Positions 12,029-24,855 of a stretch of 64,000 bases of DNA are shown here, piece by piece. The stretch covers positions 4,405,009 to 4,469,008 of the forward strand of contig CM040444.1 of the NCBI GenBank assembly GCA_022749755.1. Reading direction: 5' to 3'. The DNA is from Azadirachta indica (Eukaryota; Streptophyta; Magnoliopsida; Sapindales; Meliaceae). How positions within the stretch are numbered: the stretch's first letter is position 1; the number at the start of each line of letters is the position of its first letter. The translations under genes and the position numbers were made by a program. The notes under the pieces are model-generated. The model did no database searches. It saw only the letters and a list, made by a program, of their open reading frames with translations, and had not been told where the DNA came from.

Positions 12029-13895
12029 TGTTGAATTAACACTTAATCTAGAAATTTTAGCTTTTTATTTCCTCGTTTGCTGAGATTTAAGTTTAAAAAA
12101 AGTATAGCTTGAAGCTAAGGATTATCAAAAGATAATTTATTTATAAGTTGTTCATATATAATTTTTCTCACTTGCAAAACTATTATTATTATTTAATTTT
12201 GGTGTTTAAGAAATAAGAACACAAACAAGACTTGAAACCCATATAAGTGCGTGCTTTTTGCCCACTTTCACAATATAAAGTATTGTAACCTTTTATGGTA
12301 TCAGAGCTCTAAATTCTCACGAGATTTAATAATGAACAACCCTGCAAACTCAACCTCTTTTCCTTCTTTTTCAAATACCATAGTAACAATCCCATTAAAT
12401 TCTCAAACTTATTAATCTCGACTAATTTCGCTGCACAAGCACCTTCACACTCATCACCAGTAATTATTCTTCTCTGAGAATTCAATTTGATGCATTTCTC
12501 ATTGGATATGATCTAATGAGATTTATTTATAGTACACACTCTTCTCTCTCCAACTCTAAAGGGTAACAGAGTTGAGAAGACTAATCCATCATACTTTGGG
12601 TTCACAAGATAAATTTATTCTTAATACTCTTGTATCATCATTTTCTCCAAGTATAATTCCTTATTCAATGCTCAAAGACTTCAACGGAACTTTGGCAAAA
12701 ATTGAAAAGCACATACTCTAACCCTCTAGAGGATGGGTTTTGCAAATTAAGAGAGACCTATCTAAGACTACTAAAGGATCACGATCTTTACTAATTATAT
12801 GTAGATTGTTAAAAGCCTTGCTAATGATTTTGTTGAGGTTAATGAACCTCTTAATACTGAGGATTTGGTTCTTACAATTATTGATGGAGTTGGTGAAGAA
12901 GACAGAGAAATTATTGCTACTGTTCCAGCCAAGGAAACAACAATTTCTTTTGAGGAACTTCATGGTAAACTTGTAAACCTTGAAGCTTCTCTCAAAACAA
13001 TGGTTAGCTTTCTAATCTTGTTACCTGCCAAATTTGTTTTAAATTTGGACATCCTACCATAAAATGTCGCAAACTTCAATCTGTAGCCTCATGGCTATGT
13101 GTAAAAACATTCTCTTCTAATGCAATAACCCCTCACATGCCATTCGCTCCTCCGCCACATGCTCATTATATTGCTCAGTCATCCTATGCTCACCCAACTA
13201 GCTTGTTTACTCTGTTGCCTCTTACCATGTCACTTCTGATCTTCATAACTTCCGCTTCATATTGATTATGACGACTCAGATGACATTGTGATAGGAGACG
13301 ATAAAGGTCTTTCTATAACTCATATTTGATCCACTACTCTATCGTCCACTTCCAAACCCTTAATTCTTTCTGTATTATGCGTCCCTCATGCAAAAGAATT
13401 TGATTTTAGTGTCTAAACTTTGCTCCAGTAACAATCTTTCTAATGAATTTTACTCATTTTCTTTTATTGTGAAGGGCCTATACATGGAAAAAATTCTAAT
13501 GGAAGGGCAGAATAATCATAACGTTTATGAGTAGCCTGATGATGTACTATCTATAATGTCTTCGTCTTCATCTCTTCATGCCTTTGCTAGTGTTAAAGCT
13601 TCTGCTTATGGGGTGCCATAACCGTCTTGTTCATCTTCCTTTAAAAATTTTCCGCCATATATTTCATTTCCTACAAGTCACCTTTATTTTCCAAGTTTGT
13701 CAGAAATTTTTTATAATGCTTGTCAATGTAATAGAATACAAACGCTTAAACAAAAAAAAATACAAAAGCTTCTTTTTCCAACTCTTCCCATACAAATAAT
13801 ACCCCACTTGAGTTAATTTATTCGGATGGTTTGGGCCACTTCCCAATTCCATCTTGTGATAGATATAATTATTATGTTATATTTATGATAGATAT
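12029..13895 (+). mobile_element. Truncated Ty1-copia retrotransposon relic
   Basis: The putative 5' LTR runs from TGTTGAATTAACAC (12029) to about 12290. It is followed by the primer-binding site TGGTATCAGAGC (12296-12307), complementary to initiator tRNA-Met. Then come pieces of gag of the UBN2 type in several frames (LSKTTKGSRS; ISFEELHGKLVNLEASL, about 12739-13002). A CCHC zinc knuckle (CQICFKFGHPTIKC, 13026-13067) follows, then protease/GAG-pre-integrase remnants (DIVIGDDKGLSITH, near 13284) and the first residues of integrase near 13810-13890. Stops and frameshifts are frequent. Reverse transcriptase, RNase H and the 3' LTR are absent. It lies exactly where the lost WAK coding region would start. 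Confidence 0.8.
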
Positions 13896-14843
13896 AATTA
13901 TAACTTTAGGCCATCAACCTCGCACTTCTCGATTGATAGAGTAGCAATCCCATGGGAAAACCATAGCCAAATCGATGATGACAAGCGCAAGTACACTCCA
14001 ATATGTGACCGAATGAAATGCATATTAATATGAGATCTAGGGTGCCAAAATCCGGTTATGCTATACCTTTGAGTGAAACAGAGATAGTCGGACATGTCAC
14101 GAAATTGAAGAAGAGAGGGTATTTTTTTTTTTTTAATGTTTATTCACTTCTTTCTATCACTTGTCACATCAATATACGGCCGTTGTCACACATTACTGTT
14201 GCTTTTTTATAAGGGGTAATAAGACCATTCTATCATTAAAAGTCAAAATTGATCGGTATCGTCCTAATGACAAAGGGTTTTAGGATATTTCAATCCAACC
14301 GTGAGGTTATGAGTCTAGTACAAATCTGAAAACGGAAAAATAGTAATTTTCTCAAAATCAAGGAAAGATATATTAAAATGTTCTTGTCTGGAAAAAGGGT
14401 TATCCATGGAATTAAAGATGGTAGGAAATAAAATGGTATATTTTTAAGAGGAATATTGAAAATGGGTGAGAAATGAGGATATTATGATGGTGGAATAGCA
14501 TCACTCTAGAACTTGATCCACGCACTAGTAGAGTCTATATCGAATTAAATTTGGCCCAACTTGAATATGGATGTTCCAACTGTATTAGTTGAGGATTCCA
14601 CCATCACTCTCGAACTTGATCCATGCACTAGTAAAGTCTATATCGAATTAAATTTGGCCCATTTTGAATTTGAGTATTTAAACTGGTCTATATTTGAATA
14701 TATAAATGCTATAGTGTATATATATACTATTAGCTAGTTGTAGGTAAGCACAACTAGGTTCACATAACGTGATACAAGGAAAAATGATGCAATCTTACAA
14801 GATAAAGATGAAAAAAACACAAATACAGTTATGCGGGTAAGGA
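13896..14843. other. Intergenic DNA between copia relic and P450
   Basis: No gene recognised. It contains the tandem repeat annotated separately and the 3' flank of the P450 gene. A short duplication (TGATAGATATAATTAT twice, 13856-13905) marks the end of the copia relic. Confidence 0.4.
14499..14690. repeat. Two-copy tandem repeat, unit ~103 bp
   Basis: GCATCACTCTAGAACTTGATC at 14498 recurs as CCATCACTCTCGAACTTGATC at 14601. Both are followed by CACTAGTA.AGTCTATATCG and AATTAAATTTGGCCCA, then the copies diverge. Confidence 0.8.
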
Positions 14844-16527
14844 TTAATTAAAGTTCGAGTTGAGGGGATAAAGGCGTATTGGAAATCCTTTCTCTGGCTT
14901 TAGATTTGGACTCCTTATCAACTTCTCATCTGGTAACATCTTCTCCCATTTGAATTTGTTGATCACATTATGCACGAAAACAAGCAATTGTAATCGAGCA
15001 TACTCTTTTCCAGGACATATGCGAGGACCTCCTCCAAATGGAACATATGAGAAAGGAACTATCTCATTTCTTTCAAATCTTGATGGGTCAAATTTTTCTG
15101 GGTCTTTAAAATATTCTGGGTTTTTATGTGAGGCGTGTACTGCCCAGTGTAGCTGTCGATATTCAACCATGGAATTAATTAATACAGGTGCAGATGATAA
15201 ATAACTTAAAAAAGACAATTAATTAGTTTGATCATTCATTGAGCATATATAGGTAAGTATAGACAGTACCTTCCATCCCTTGGGAATCACATATCCATCA
15301 AAGCTGATGTCTGTGAGGGCCTCCCTGAAGGTCCCAGAATTTGGTGGCTCCAATCTTAACACTTCGCATATGACATTCCATGTGTATTTCATCTTTTTTG
15401 TGTCCTCAAATGTCAACAACTCTTCTGCCCCTTTGGAATTTGCTATTTCCATTTGCTCTTTAGCCAAAGAAATTAAAATCAATTCAATATTAAGATTATT
15501 CATAGTTAATACCATATTGAGCGTATATAGTTGGAAGATTAGTCTAATTAATAGTTAGGGTACCTCTTCGTAATTCTTCATATACATGAGGCAGTTCTGC
15601 CAGGTATTTGAGAATGGAAACCATTGTGATGCTCGGGTTGTCATAAGCACCTAGTAATAACGCTATTAGATTCATAACAATGTTGGATTCAGGCATGCCC
15701 TCCCCATTCTTGTCTTTTTCCAATACTAGCAGGGACAGTATGTCTTTAAACTCTGGCATCCTCTTCTCCATAACTTCGTTCTTTCTCTGGTTAACTATAG
15801 CCCCAAGCTTCTGACGTAATTCCTTCATTGCTGTAATTGCGCGATGACATTTTGTTCCGGGAATGATTATGGGCAATACAAAGAACTCAGTCATTATGCA
15901 GTCAGCTAGTTTCTCAAGTTCATCAATAGTTTCCGGATCTTGGCTATTTAACATCAATTGACAAGCTAATTCAAATGTAAATTTCTTTGCTAGAGAATGA
16001 ACCTTAACTTGTTGTTTGCAATCCCAATACTTGTGCAAGTGCTGCTTCGTTGCTGCATCAACAATTCCTACGTAATTTTTTAGTGACATTGGCTCAGTAA
16101 AAATGATAGCAGCTTTGCGCGATGACTTGAATTCCTGTGACAAAGATTTTTTATCAGGGTTTGTAAAGAACTTCTCAACGAAACCTGGAAGCCAAGGTTT
16201 GACCAGCTTGTTCTCGTTGGAAAACAGAAACTTGTTTCCCTCTGCGCTACATAGAAACACCATATTTTGCCCAAGATAAGATGTTTTGAAAAGCTTGGAA
16301 GAGTATTTTCTCATCCTGTCTGATATGAATTGATCGATAAGACCTCGTTTCGCCATTTTATGATACTCCATAGTTTCACCAACAAAAGGCCAACCTAAGC
16401 CACCTGGTGGAAGCTGAAGTTTCTGATCTGCAGCATTATTACTTTCAATTCTGGGTTTTGGTTTTGACACATAATAGAGATATAAGAGAGTAACTAAGAG
16501 AAGGATGATAAGGAAAATGAGTTCCAT
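14844..16527 (-). CDS. Cytochrome P450, CYP85 clan, CYP716-like
   Basis: ER-anchored P450 of 486 predicted residues, from exons 15564-16527, 15270-15457 and 14844-15152, with GT-AG junctions. The start at 16527 ([11 protein letters not shown]) is preferred over an in-frame ATG 19 codons upstream because CYP716 proteins begin this way and are about 480 residues long. Features: N-terminal anchor 1-20, proline hinge [14 protein letters not shown] near 42, [13 protein letters not shown] typical of CYP716, ExxR at Glu353-Arg356, PKGWK at 380-384, and heme loop [10 protein letters not shown] (423-432) with Cys430. CYP716 enzymes oxidise triterpene scaffolds such as amyrins, taking electrons from NADPH-P450 reductase; the substrate here is unknown. 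Oddity: the I-helix segment reads GAYDNPS (293-299) rather than the usual A/G-G-x-D/E-T-T/S, so the oxygen-activating Thr is missing. A decayed paralogue lies 2.3 kb away. Confidence 0.9.
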
Positions 16528-18846
16528 AACTTCTTTTTTGTTTTTCCTTCTGGACTCTAACGACTGATTGAATTGTTGAAGCAAGACTTCTGTTAGACGG
16601 AATATTTAAAGGCAAATATGAGAGAAAACTAGCTGCAAATTGCAATAATTAATCATATTTATGTAAGCGATGTATACACAGACTTAGATGATTTTTATTG
16701 ATAGTTTATTATTATTTCAAGAAGTCACTTTCATCATTTCTCACGATTTGATTGTCTATTTCAAATAAATTTGATTATTGTTAGAATATTCGTATGATTA
16801 GTATCTTTTTCCTGTTTAAATTTATAAATGTTATTATTATTTCGAGAAGTCACTTTCATCTCATTTATGAAATATATATATATATATATATTAGCTTAAT
16901 CATACTTCTAAAAAATTTGAATATTGAAGAGATGATGACTTGTCATACAGTGACTGATTATGTGGTTCACTAAGTACATAGTGACTCTTTTTATTTTTAT
17001 TTTTTGTTTATGACCTATATTTTATAGGTGTAATATGAGAATCCCAAATACATAGAGCCAACTCATCGCCGAAGTAATCAATTTTTAAAATCAAAGAACA
17101 AGTCATGAATGCGTGCATCCTTACGTAATTTGTTTTAGAATAAATTATATAAAATTTGTTGGAGTCCGTAAAATAATTTATTTTTGTCCAATATTATTGG
17201 AGTCCTTATTCTAATAAAATAAATTCAAATTGTAAATATGGAATTTCTATAAATCTTCCTTCAAAATTCATTTGAAGATTGATCTCTAATTTTTTTTTAT
17301 TTACTTTAACCAACCGATTCTTCTTTTTATTTTATATTGTTTATTTTGTTCACTTTTGTAAGGAAAATCTCTAAATTCGACTTAGATTGAAGGAAGGATT
17401 TACTCTCTAAATAGTTTTACGACTTGGACCTTCATCGTTAATGTAATAATTACCATTGTTACAATGTTCTTTATCTCATTAATAAGTAATATCTTCAGGA
17501 TAATTACTTTTCAATTAAAAAAAAAGTAATATCATTAATACTGTGCATTTTTGTTTAATTTATGAACTCCATATTTTAATAGTATTTATGATGTTATCAT
17601 GGCTAAAGCCTAAACTTGGCAATTATATGCATTGTACTTTTGCTCAATTGAAGAGAATATAAGTCGGATTATATATGTAGTTATGATAGTAGCATGTAGG
17701 TCAATTTAACTTATGACCTACATGCATTATTTTATTTTATTTTGTTTTATATTTGGTTATAATTAATAGACCCATAAAGAAAACCTCCAAATGCATAGAA
17801 TCAAGTCATCACTAAAGGAATCATCAAATTAGGTTCCCAAGTAAAGCTACTTTATATAATCCAGGATTATGCCTGCATACTAGCGTAATACAATTATTTG
17901 AAGATAAATTAAATAACGACCTTTCGAAGTCTCTATTCTTCAGAAAATAAATCCAAATTGTATAATCCAAAGTCCAATCCGGACTTTATTTATCGGGAAG
18001 AAAATAAAAGAAGTCTCATGTATTATGATCAACTAATGGCATCCTGCAGGGTGTATCTAAATTTGCATATATATTAATTTGCCGGTGCATATATGTATAT
18101 ATGTATGGGTATCTATAGGATCTAAGTGTCAATTTAATTTGCCTTTTTTATTAGTGTAAAGCACTTTTTAATGGTAAAATATTTTGTAAATTTTTGAATG
18201 TCTTTTGATTGACATTAAAAAATAGTTTTTGAAAATTAAAAAAATCATGTTATTTCTACTTGGAGAAGTTTAAAATTTAAACTTTTGAATGAAGAACTTT
18301 TAAAATTTTGTAAAATATAAAATTGTTTAAATATTCTTATTTTATTTTAAAAGTTTATGTTATTTTAAAATGTAACATTGAAAAATTATTTATTAAAATA
18401 ATTATTTAATTTTTTAAAATTATTTATCAAATTAAATAATTAATAAATTTTATTAAAAATTTTACTTATAAATTAAGTAGTCTATTGATAAAAGGTTTAT
18501 TTCAAAAAATTCTACTTAAAAAAGTAAATCAAACTGTCCCTAAAATGTTTTAACAAGTTTAAGAAACGAGGATTTTATATTGAGGTGAGGAGTAATATGA
18601 GGTATGTAAACTGGATTAGTTACATAAAATGATGTGACTGTATTAAATGTTTCATGCATAATTAATACAGCAGAATTAATGAAAGATGTTATATCACTAG
18701 CTGCTGCAAAGCTTACCAGAAGTGTACTCTCAAAAATGCAGGAGGAAAAAGACTCACAAGGAAAAGACAGACAAGATAGTATTATATGGTAATACAGAAG
18801 AAGAAAAACAGTACACAGATACATATTAATTAATTACTAGGGATAA
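16528..18846. other. Intergenic DNA, P450 5' flank and unassigned repeats
   Basis: AT-rich, with a TA microsatellite near 16869-16889 and two copies of TATTATTTCGAGAAGTCACTTTCAT-like sequence (16709-16734 and 16835-16859; the first has CA in place of CG). A minus-strand frame at 18540-18824 has no recognisable domain. The P450 upstream ~100 bases do not show an unambiguous TATA box. Confidence 0.4.
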
Positions 18847-19515
18847 TTAACTTAAAGTTGTGGGTAACAACTCTTCTGGTCCTTTAGAATTCGCTATTTC
18901 CATTTGCTCTTTAATTATTCCAGTACCCCAAACAAAAACAAAACAAAATATTAATGATTTTATATATATACATAACATACCTCTACGGACTTGTTTATAT
19001 ACGTGAGGTAATTCTCCAAGATATTTGATAATGGTAACGGTGGTGATGCTTGGATTGTCATAGGTCGCTAATAACAACACCGTTACCTTGTTGACAATTT
19101 CGAATTCGGACAGATCTTTCCCCTCGTTATTTTTATCCTGTAATAACTCCGACAACATGTCTTTAGATTCTGATAGCTCCCTCTTCTGATCCGTCTTTCT
19201 CTGCTTAATTATAGCCTCAAAAACCTGACGTAACTCCTTCACTGCTTTACTGTACGATAACATTTTGTCCCGGGAACGTTCAGGAGCAGTATAAAGAACT
19301 CAGTCAGCTAGTTTCTCAAGTTCAGCAACAGTTTCCTCATCCTGGATATTTAACATCAACTGACATGCTAATGAAAGAGTAAATAGCCTTGCTAGAGAAT
19401 GAACCCTAACTTCTTCCCTGCAATCCCAATACTTGTGCAAGTGCTGTTTTCTTGCTGCATCAATAATTTCTACATAACTTTTGAGCGTCATCGTCAAATT
19501 TGATCCTGAAAACAT
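18847..19515 (-). pseudogene. CYP716-like P450 pseudogene
   Basis: Two pieces align with the intact P450. 19300-19515 corresponds to its residues from about 167 ([20 protein letters not shown]) to the ELEKLAD motif. 18847-19263 covers the helix before and including the I-helix (LLLATYDNPSITT, LPHVYKQVRR) and, after a retained intron, [15 protein letters not shown]. Between the pieces three codons are deleted and the frame shifts (19264-19300). The N-terminal third, the ExxR motif and the heme-binding exon are missing. It shares the unusual YDNPS I-helix sequence with its neighbour, so that change predates the duplication. Not functional. Confidence 0.85.
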
Positions 19516-20940
19516 TAAGATTTGTTAGCAGGATCCGAGTTTATATATTACAATAATAATTTTCTGTTGTTATCCTTATTATTTTTTATGGTATTTTGTC
19601 AAATCAAAAGAGATGATACCTGTTACGATAATCATTTTGAACAACAAATGGAATGAATAAATAATTCAATTATGTGAAACGTTTCGATCGATATATCGTT
19701 TTATTTACTCATTAATTAGATTTAAAAATTATCCTATTAAGTCAATACCGCTCATCATTTTTATATATAAGTTTGGGGGTATTTTAACATATCTCTCTCG
19801 AGATTTATGAAAATTCATAGATACTTCTCTTAAACTATAAAATCATCAATTTTAACCGTTATTTTGATGTAGTTGATTGGACATTAAAGTAAACTTATCC
19901 ATACTTTACTCTTTCTTCACTATTTCTCATTTTTTTTACCCAAAAAAATTTTAAAAAATCAATGCAAAATAGCATAATAATAAAATATAAAAGCCTAGCC
20001 ATCACCTACTTCCATCTTCACCCATCTTTTTTCTTCTTCCATCTTCACCAATCCTTTCCTTCCTTCAAATAAAAGAAAACCTAATTTCCAACAAAATTTT
20101 GGTTGGACGGTTTCCATTGACAGTGTTACGAGGCATTTTTTATTGCCTTGACAGTGATACAAGGTTTTTCAATACATTGTTAGTGTTCTATGGAGGTTGT
20201 TGTTATTCTTGGACGATGAAGTGGTGAAGGGTGGTTGGAAATATGTTCAAAATTAGGTTTAGGGCTAAGTTAGTTCAACATTAAAGGTAAAAAAGATTTA
20301 GAGTTAATTTTTTTTTTATATATATTAACTTCAAGACTACAGAAATTTTAAATGTTAATTTAATTAAAATTAAGGTTAATTTATTTCAAAAAATTAAAAG
20401 AAGAATGTAGAATTTACTTGAAGAAGAAAGTAGAGTATATATATGTATATATAGATAATTTATGTGTCATTTTATTATTCAAGGACCAAAGTTTATCGAA
20501 CTCATAGAAGAAAGGACTTTTAAATTAATATCTAATTTATCAAATTAATACTTAATTTTATGGTTAGAATCTTTACAAATAGTAATTTATTGTTCTCAAT
20601 TAAAAGAATCTGAGACCTTATAACCTAATTATGGTACTTTGTATTGTTTACATTTTTTATATAAATTGAAATTTTTAATAAAATCGAGTTTAATTACCTA
20701 TGCATTTTCAAGTAATCGTAGTAAAGATGAAAGCGGCAAAAATAAAAATGGGCTAAAAAGCTAATTTTGGACTTCGTACAAGGAAATTCAGGCTGCCCAA
20801 ACCAATTTAAGCCCACCCAAGCAGTAATGTGTCCCAAATAAAAGCTAACCGAATTTTGCCACCGAATTTTTTAATTAATCGTTAAAGTTGGGCCCAACCG
20901 AATTTTATTTTTTAAGCTATTGTAAGAATAACAACTAGAT

Positions 20941-21065
20941 TAATTAAAAAAAATTACTTACTAATATCAAGTCAATATTTAATGCACACTTTAATTAATA
21001 CATATTAATTAAAAAATTACTTACTAATTCAAAATCAATATTTAAGGAACACTTTAATTAATATG
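20941..21065. repeat. Two-copy tandem repeat, unit ~62-65 bp
   Basis: TTACTTACTAAT, TCAATATTTAA and CACTTTAATTAATA occur in the same order twice (20941-21006 and 21006-21065) with a few substitutions and gaps. Confidence 0.7.
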
Positions 21066-21182
21066 ATTTTTGAATCAAACAAACGTACATTTTCGATGAT
21101 TGAAAAGCACTTTTTATAATACCACAAACACTCCCACAAATATGTGAAACAATTATAAACAATGTTTTATGTTCAATTGGGC

Positions 21183-21266
21183 CCGCTCAATAGTTAAATG
21201 CAATGATTAGAATATTAATTATTTCCGCTCAATAATTATATGCCATTATTAGAATATTAATTATTT
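21183..21266. repeat. Two-copy tandem repeat, 42-bp unit
   Basis: CCGCTCAATAGTTAAATGCA (21183) and CCGCTCAATAATTATATGCC (21225) begin two adjacent copies that both end in TTAGAATATTAATTATTT. Confidence 0.8.
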
Positions 21267-22487
21267 TATTAATATTTTTAAACAAATATATTGTTTTTTT
21301 TTATCAAATTTTAAAAATTTATTAATTATTTTTTAAATAATTATTATTATATAAAAATATAGTTATTGTCTATCAATAAAATTGAGACTTTTCAAATATT
21401 TTTAAATTATTAAAACTCATAAAGGTATTAGACCAACTATGGACTACAAATATATTTACCCTTTATTATATAGCTAGTTTTGGCTTTTAAGTATCGAAAT
21501 ATTCCGACATTGTAGTTCTTAAAATTTGGCTAATTAATTTTATATTATTTTCACATTAGGAAATCACAAAGACATATATTAATCGGAAAAGGACATAAAA
21601 ATTCCTAAAATTTAACTTAATGAACACATAAGTTTTAATAGTTTAAAAAATATTTATAAAAGCTTCAATTTATTTTACAAAAATAATTATATCCTTATTA
21701 AAAATAGTTATTTACAAATATTATCATTAAATCTTTAAAATTTGAGAAAATATAATATATTTATAAAAAATACATTAATAAATAGTACATTGATAATATA
21801 AAATTTATTAATGTATTATAAACTCCTATATTTTATAAATAGTAAATTTAATTTTTATCATATCTTATATATTTTAACCATACATAAATACAAATTATAA
21901 TATATAATCATAAGTATTGTATTATAGTATATTTTATTTGCATATTAATATTTATTTATAATTTATTTTATTTATTTTCTAATACTTAATTGATATTGAA
22001 ATTTTAATATATTATATATATATTTTAGTTATAATATTTAATAAATATTATATAGTTAATATATTATAAAATAATATTATATAATATATATGTATTAAAC
22101 ATAAATTGGGATTTTTATTATTCATCAAGGATATAATCATCTTTTAAAAATAAATTAAAATTTTTATAAATATTTTTTAAATTACTAAAATTTATGTGTT
22201 CATTAAGGACTTTTATATCCTTTTCCTTGTATTGACATACCATAATTAATGGGGCTTGTTTTTAATATTTCCATAATTAATGGGGCTTACTAAATTAAAT
22301 AGTCAAACTGATTAAAATATCGTTTCCCATTAAGTCAAAAAGTTTAGCATTATTGAAAAGGAAAAGGAATCCTGATACTTTACGTAAACATGTGGTGGTG
22401 GTTGTAGTTTGATTACTCTTTTTATTTGTAAATTTTTAAAGAGGAAGGAAGCTCAGGTCTTGCTAAGTTGAATCTCTCTGTAGCAAA

Positions 22488-24855
22488 ATGATTCTGCAGG
22501 TGCTGTTCCAGGTACTTGTATTTCTGCTGTCATCGCAAACAAAATCAATGGCGAAAGAACCACCATCACGGCCGTTATTAACAAAGCCAAACTGTCGACC
22601 GAGTTGTGGAAATAATGTTGAAGTTCCATTTCCATTCGGAATTGGAGAAGATTGTTACTTGGATGAATCGTATGCAGTAGAATGCAGATCCAACAAGCCA
22701 GTCCTCAGAAGCATCGCCCTGGAATTGCTCAACATCTCACTACAAAGAAGCACGATACAAGTATATCAACCAGTTGCCAGTTCTTGTCAAGATGAAAAGG
22801 CAGAAGTAAGTTCTATTAACCTGGAAAATGTCCCTTTTTACTTTTTTTTGAATGACAACTACTTCTTCGGCGTCGGTTGCAACAGCCTTGCTTTAATAGC
22901 CTCTGCTGAAGTTAACAGCTCTGTTTTTGGCGGTTGCTTCTCTTTTTGTAATCCAAAAAATAAGACAGAACATGATAAATATTGCGGTAATGGCATCAAC
23001 TGTTGTGAGACCAGATTTTCTCAGGCTTTCAAGAGTTTAAAATTTTCTGTAGATAGTATAAAGAATGGAACAAGAACGAGCAGCAAGAAGCAGGAATGCA
23101 GATATGCATTTTTGCTAGATTTAGCATGGTATAGAAACAACAATACTATTAATAGTACAAAATATTTTCAGAATTGGAAGGAAACTCCTGTGGCATTGGG
23201 TTGGGGATTATCAAATTCTTCTTATGACAAGTTAGCATTGAAGATATCTCCAACATTTGGATCAACTTTTAATTGTGTAACTGATGATGCAATGGGACTT
23301 AAGAAATGTCGATGCCGGGATGGCTACCAAGGAAATCCATATTTGTCGCAAGGATGTCAAGGTAATTAGCTTTTAATTTAAAAACATATATTCTCTAGTA
23401 TTATACTTTAAATTGGTATAAATTGACAAAACTCAATACCAATTAGTTTAATTTTTTTTTTATTGAATTGATGCCAGATGTTGACGAATGTAAGAGGGGA
23501 AAGCCTGAGATTTGCCCGTCAAATATGGTTTGTAAAAATCATGTAGGAGGATACCGTTGTATTTCCTCCAAAATGTCGAAGGTTTATGAGATCATTTTAG
23601 GTATGCCATTTTACTCTTTCGATACTTGAATAAAATAGTCAGCGTGCCATTATTTTTTTCAATTTTAAACAGGAAGTTTTCTTCAGGTATTGGCACAGGC
23701 CTTGGAGGTTTGGTTTTTCTAACTGGAGCTTGGCGGTTGTGCATGAAAATAAGAAAAAGAATGAAAAAGAAAGAGCAAAATTTCAAAAGAAATGGTGGTT
23801 TACTTTTACAACAGCAATTGAATTCTTCTCATGGAAGTGTTCATAGATGCAAAATATTCAGTTCACATGAGTTAAACAAAGCCACCGATCATTTCAATGT
23901 GGATAGAATTGTCGGTCAGGGAGGTCAAGGTACTGTTTACAAAGGAATTCTACCAGATGGAAGAATTATTGCAGTAAAAAAATCTGAAGTTGTGGACAGA
24001 GAGAAACTTCAAGAATTCATCAATGAAGTGGTGATTCTTTCACAAATTAACCATAGAAATGTGGTTAAGCTTTTGGGTGGCTGTTTGGAGACTAAGATTC
24101 CCTTGTTAGTTTATGAATTCATTCCGAACGGAACTCTTTTCCAGTATCTTCATGATCAACATGAAGAGATTTCTCTAACATGGGAAAGGCGGTTGCGGAT
24201 TGTTACAGAAGTTGCAGAAGCACTTTCTTACTTGCACTTTGAAGTTTCCTTACCAATTTACCATCGAGACATCAAGTCAACAAATATACTATTAGATGAA
24301 AAATATAGAGCAAAAATAGCTGATTTTGGAATTTCAAGATGGATTGCCATAGATCAAACTCATGTCACTACAAAAGTTCAGGGTACTTTTGGATATTTAG
24401 ATCCAGAATACTTTCAATCAAGTCAATTCACAGAAAAAAGTGATGTTTATAGTTTTGGAGTTGTTCTTGTTGAGCTTTTAACTAGACAAAAAACAATATC
24501 TTCAATATGGGAAGAAGAGGATAAAACTTTGGCAACATTTTTTGTTATTTCTATGGAGGAGAATCGCTTGTTTGATATCATTGATGCTCAAATAAGAGGA
24601 AAGGGAAAGGAAGAAGAGATCATGGAAGTTGCTAATGTTGCGAGAAATTGCTTAAACCCTATTGGAAAGAATAGACCTACAATGAAAGAAGTTGCAATAG
24701 AACTGGAGAGAATAAGAGCTTCTACTTCAAATGCAAGTAATGCGCAGCAAAATTATGAAGAGGCTGAGTATGTGAGGAGTAAAGTATTTGAGCCTTGGGA
24801 TATCTTTTCCACTTCAACATTTTCAACTTTAGATAACACTACTCGGTCAGAGTAG
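22488..24855 (+). CDS. Wall-associated receptor-like kinase, WAK-2 of cluster
   Basis: Predicted receptor kinase of 721 residues; exons 22488-23361, 23478-23600 and 23687-24855, GT-AG junctions, phase 1. Signal peptide residues 1-22 ([17 protein letters not shown]). GUB_WAK begins near residue 35 with [20 protein letters not shown]. The first EGF-like segment is [16 protein letters not shown]; exon 2 adds a four-cysteine half EGF ([22 protein letters not shown]). The membrane span is about 334-352, followed by KIRKRMKKK. Kinase: GQGGQGTVY, Lys430, HRD 525-527, DFG from 545, LDPEYF. The ectodomain shares a 93-bp identical tract with WAK-3 (see findings). It lies tandem with WAK-3, about 1 kb apart, and opposite to WAK-1 and WAK-4. 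Likely plasma-membrane signalling; ligand and partners not visible from sequence. Confidence 0.93.

Larger units (their letters stand above)
19516..22487. other. Intergenic DNA between P450 relic and WAK-2
   Basis: AT-rich. The part near 19760-20300 (GGGGGTATTTTAACATATCT, a C/T-rich stretch, then a G-rich stretch) resembles decayed DNA-transposon sequence, without proof. Two small tandem repeats are listed separately. The last ~170 bases are the WAK-2 5' flank, ending in GCTCAGGTCTTGCTAAGTTG and TGTAGCAAA before the ATG, shared with the truncated WAK copy at 32743. Confidence 0.4.

Noticed and set aside
12718..12963. Minus-strand frame in the copia relic
   Set aside because: Antisense to recognisable gag sequence.
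13898..14095. Minus-strand frame after the copia relic
   Set aside because: No domain, no similarity to WAK or P450, and composition is not distinctive.
18540..18824. 94-codon minus-strand frame beside the P450 pseudogene
   Set aside because: Does not match the missing P450 exons (no heme-binding loop), and no other family is evident.
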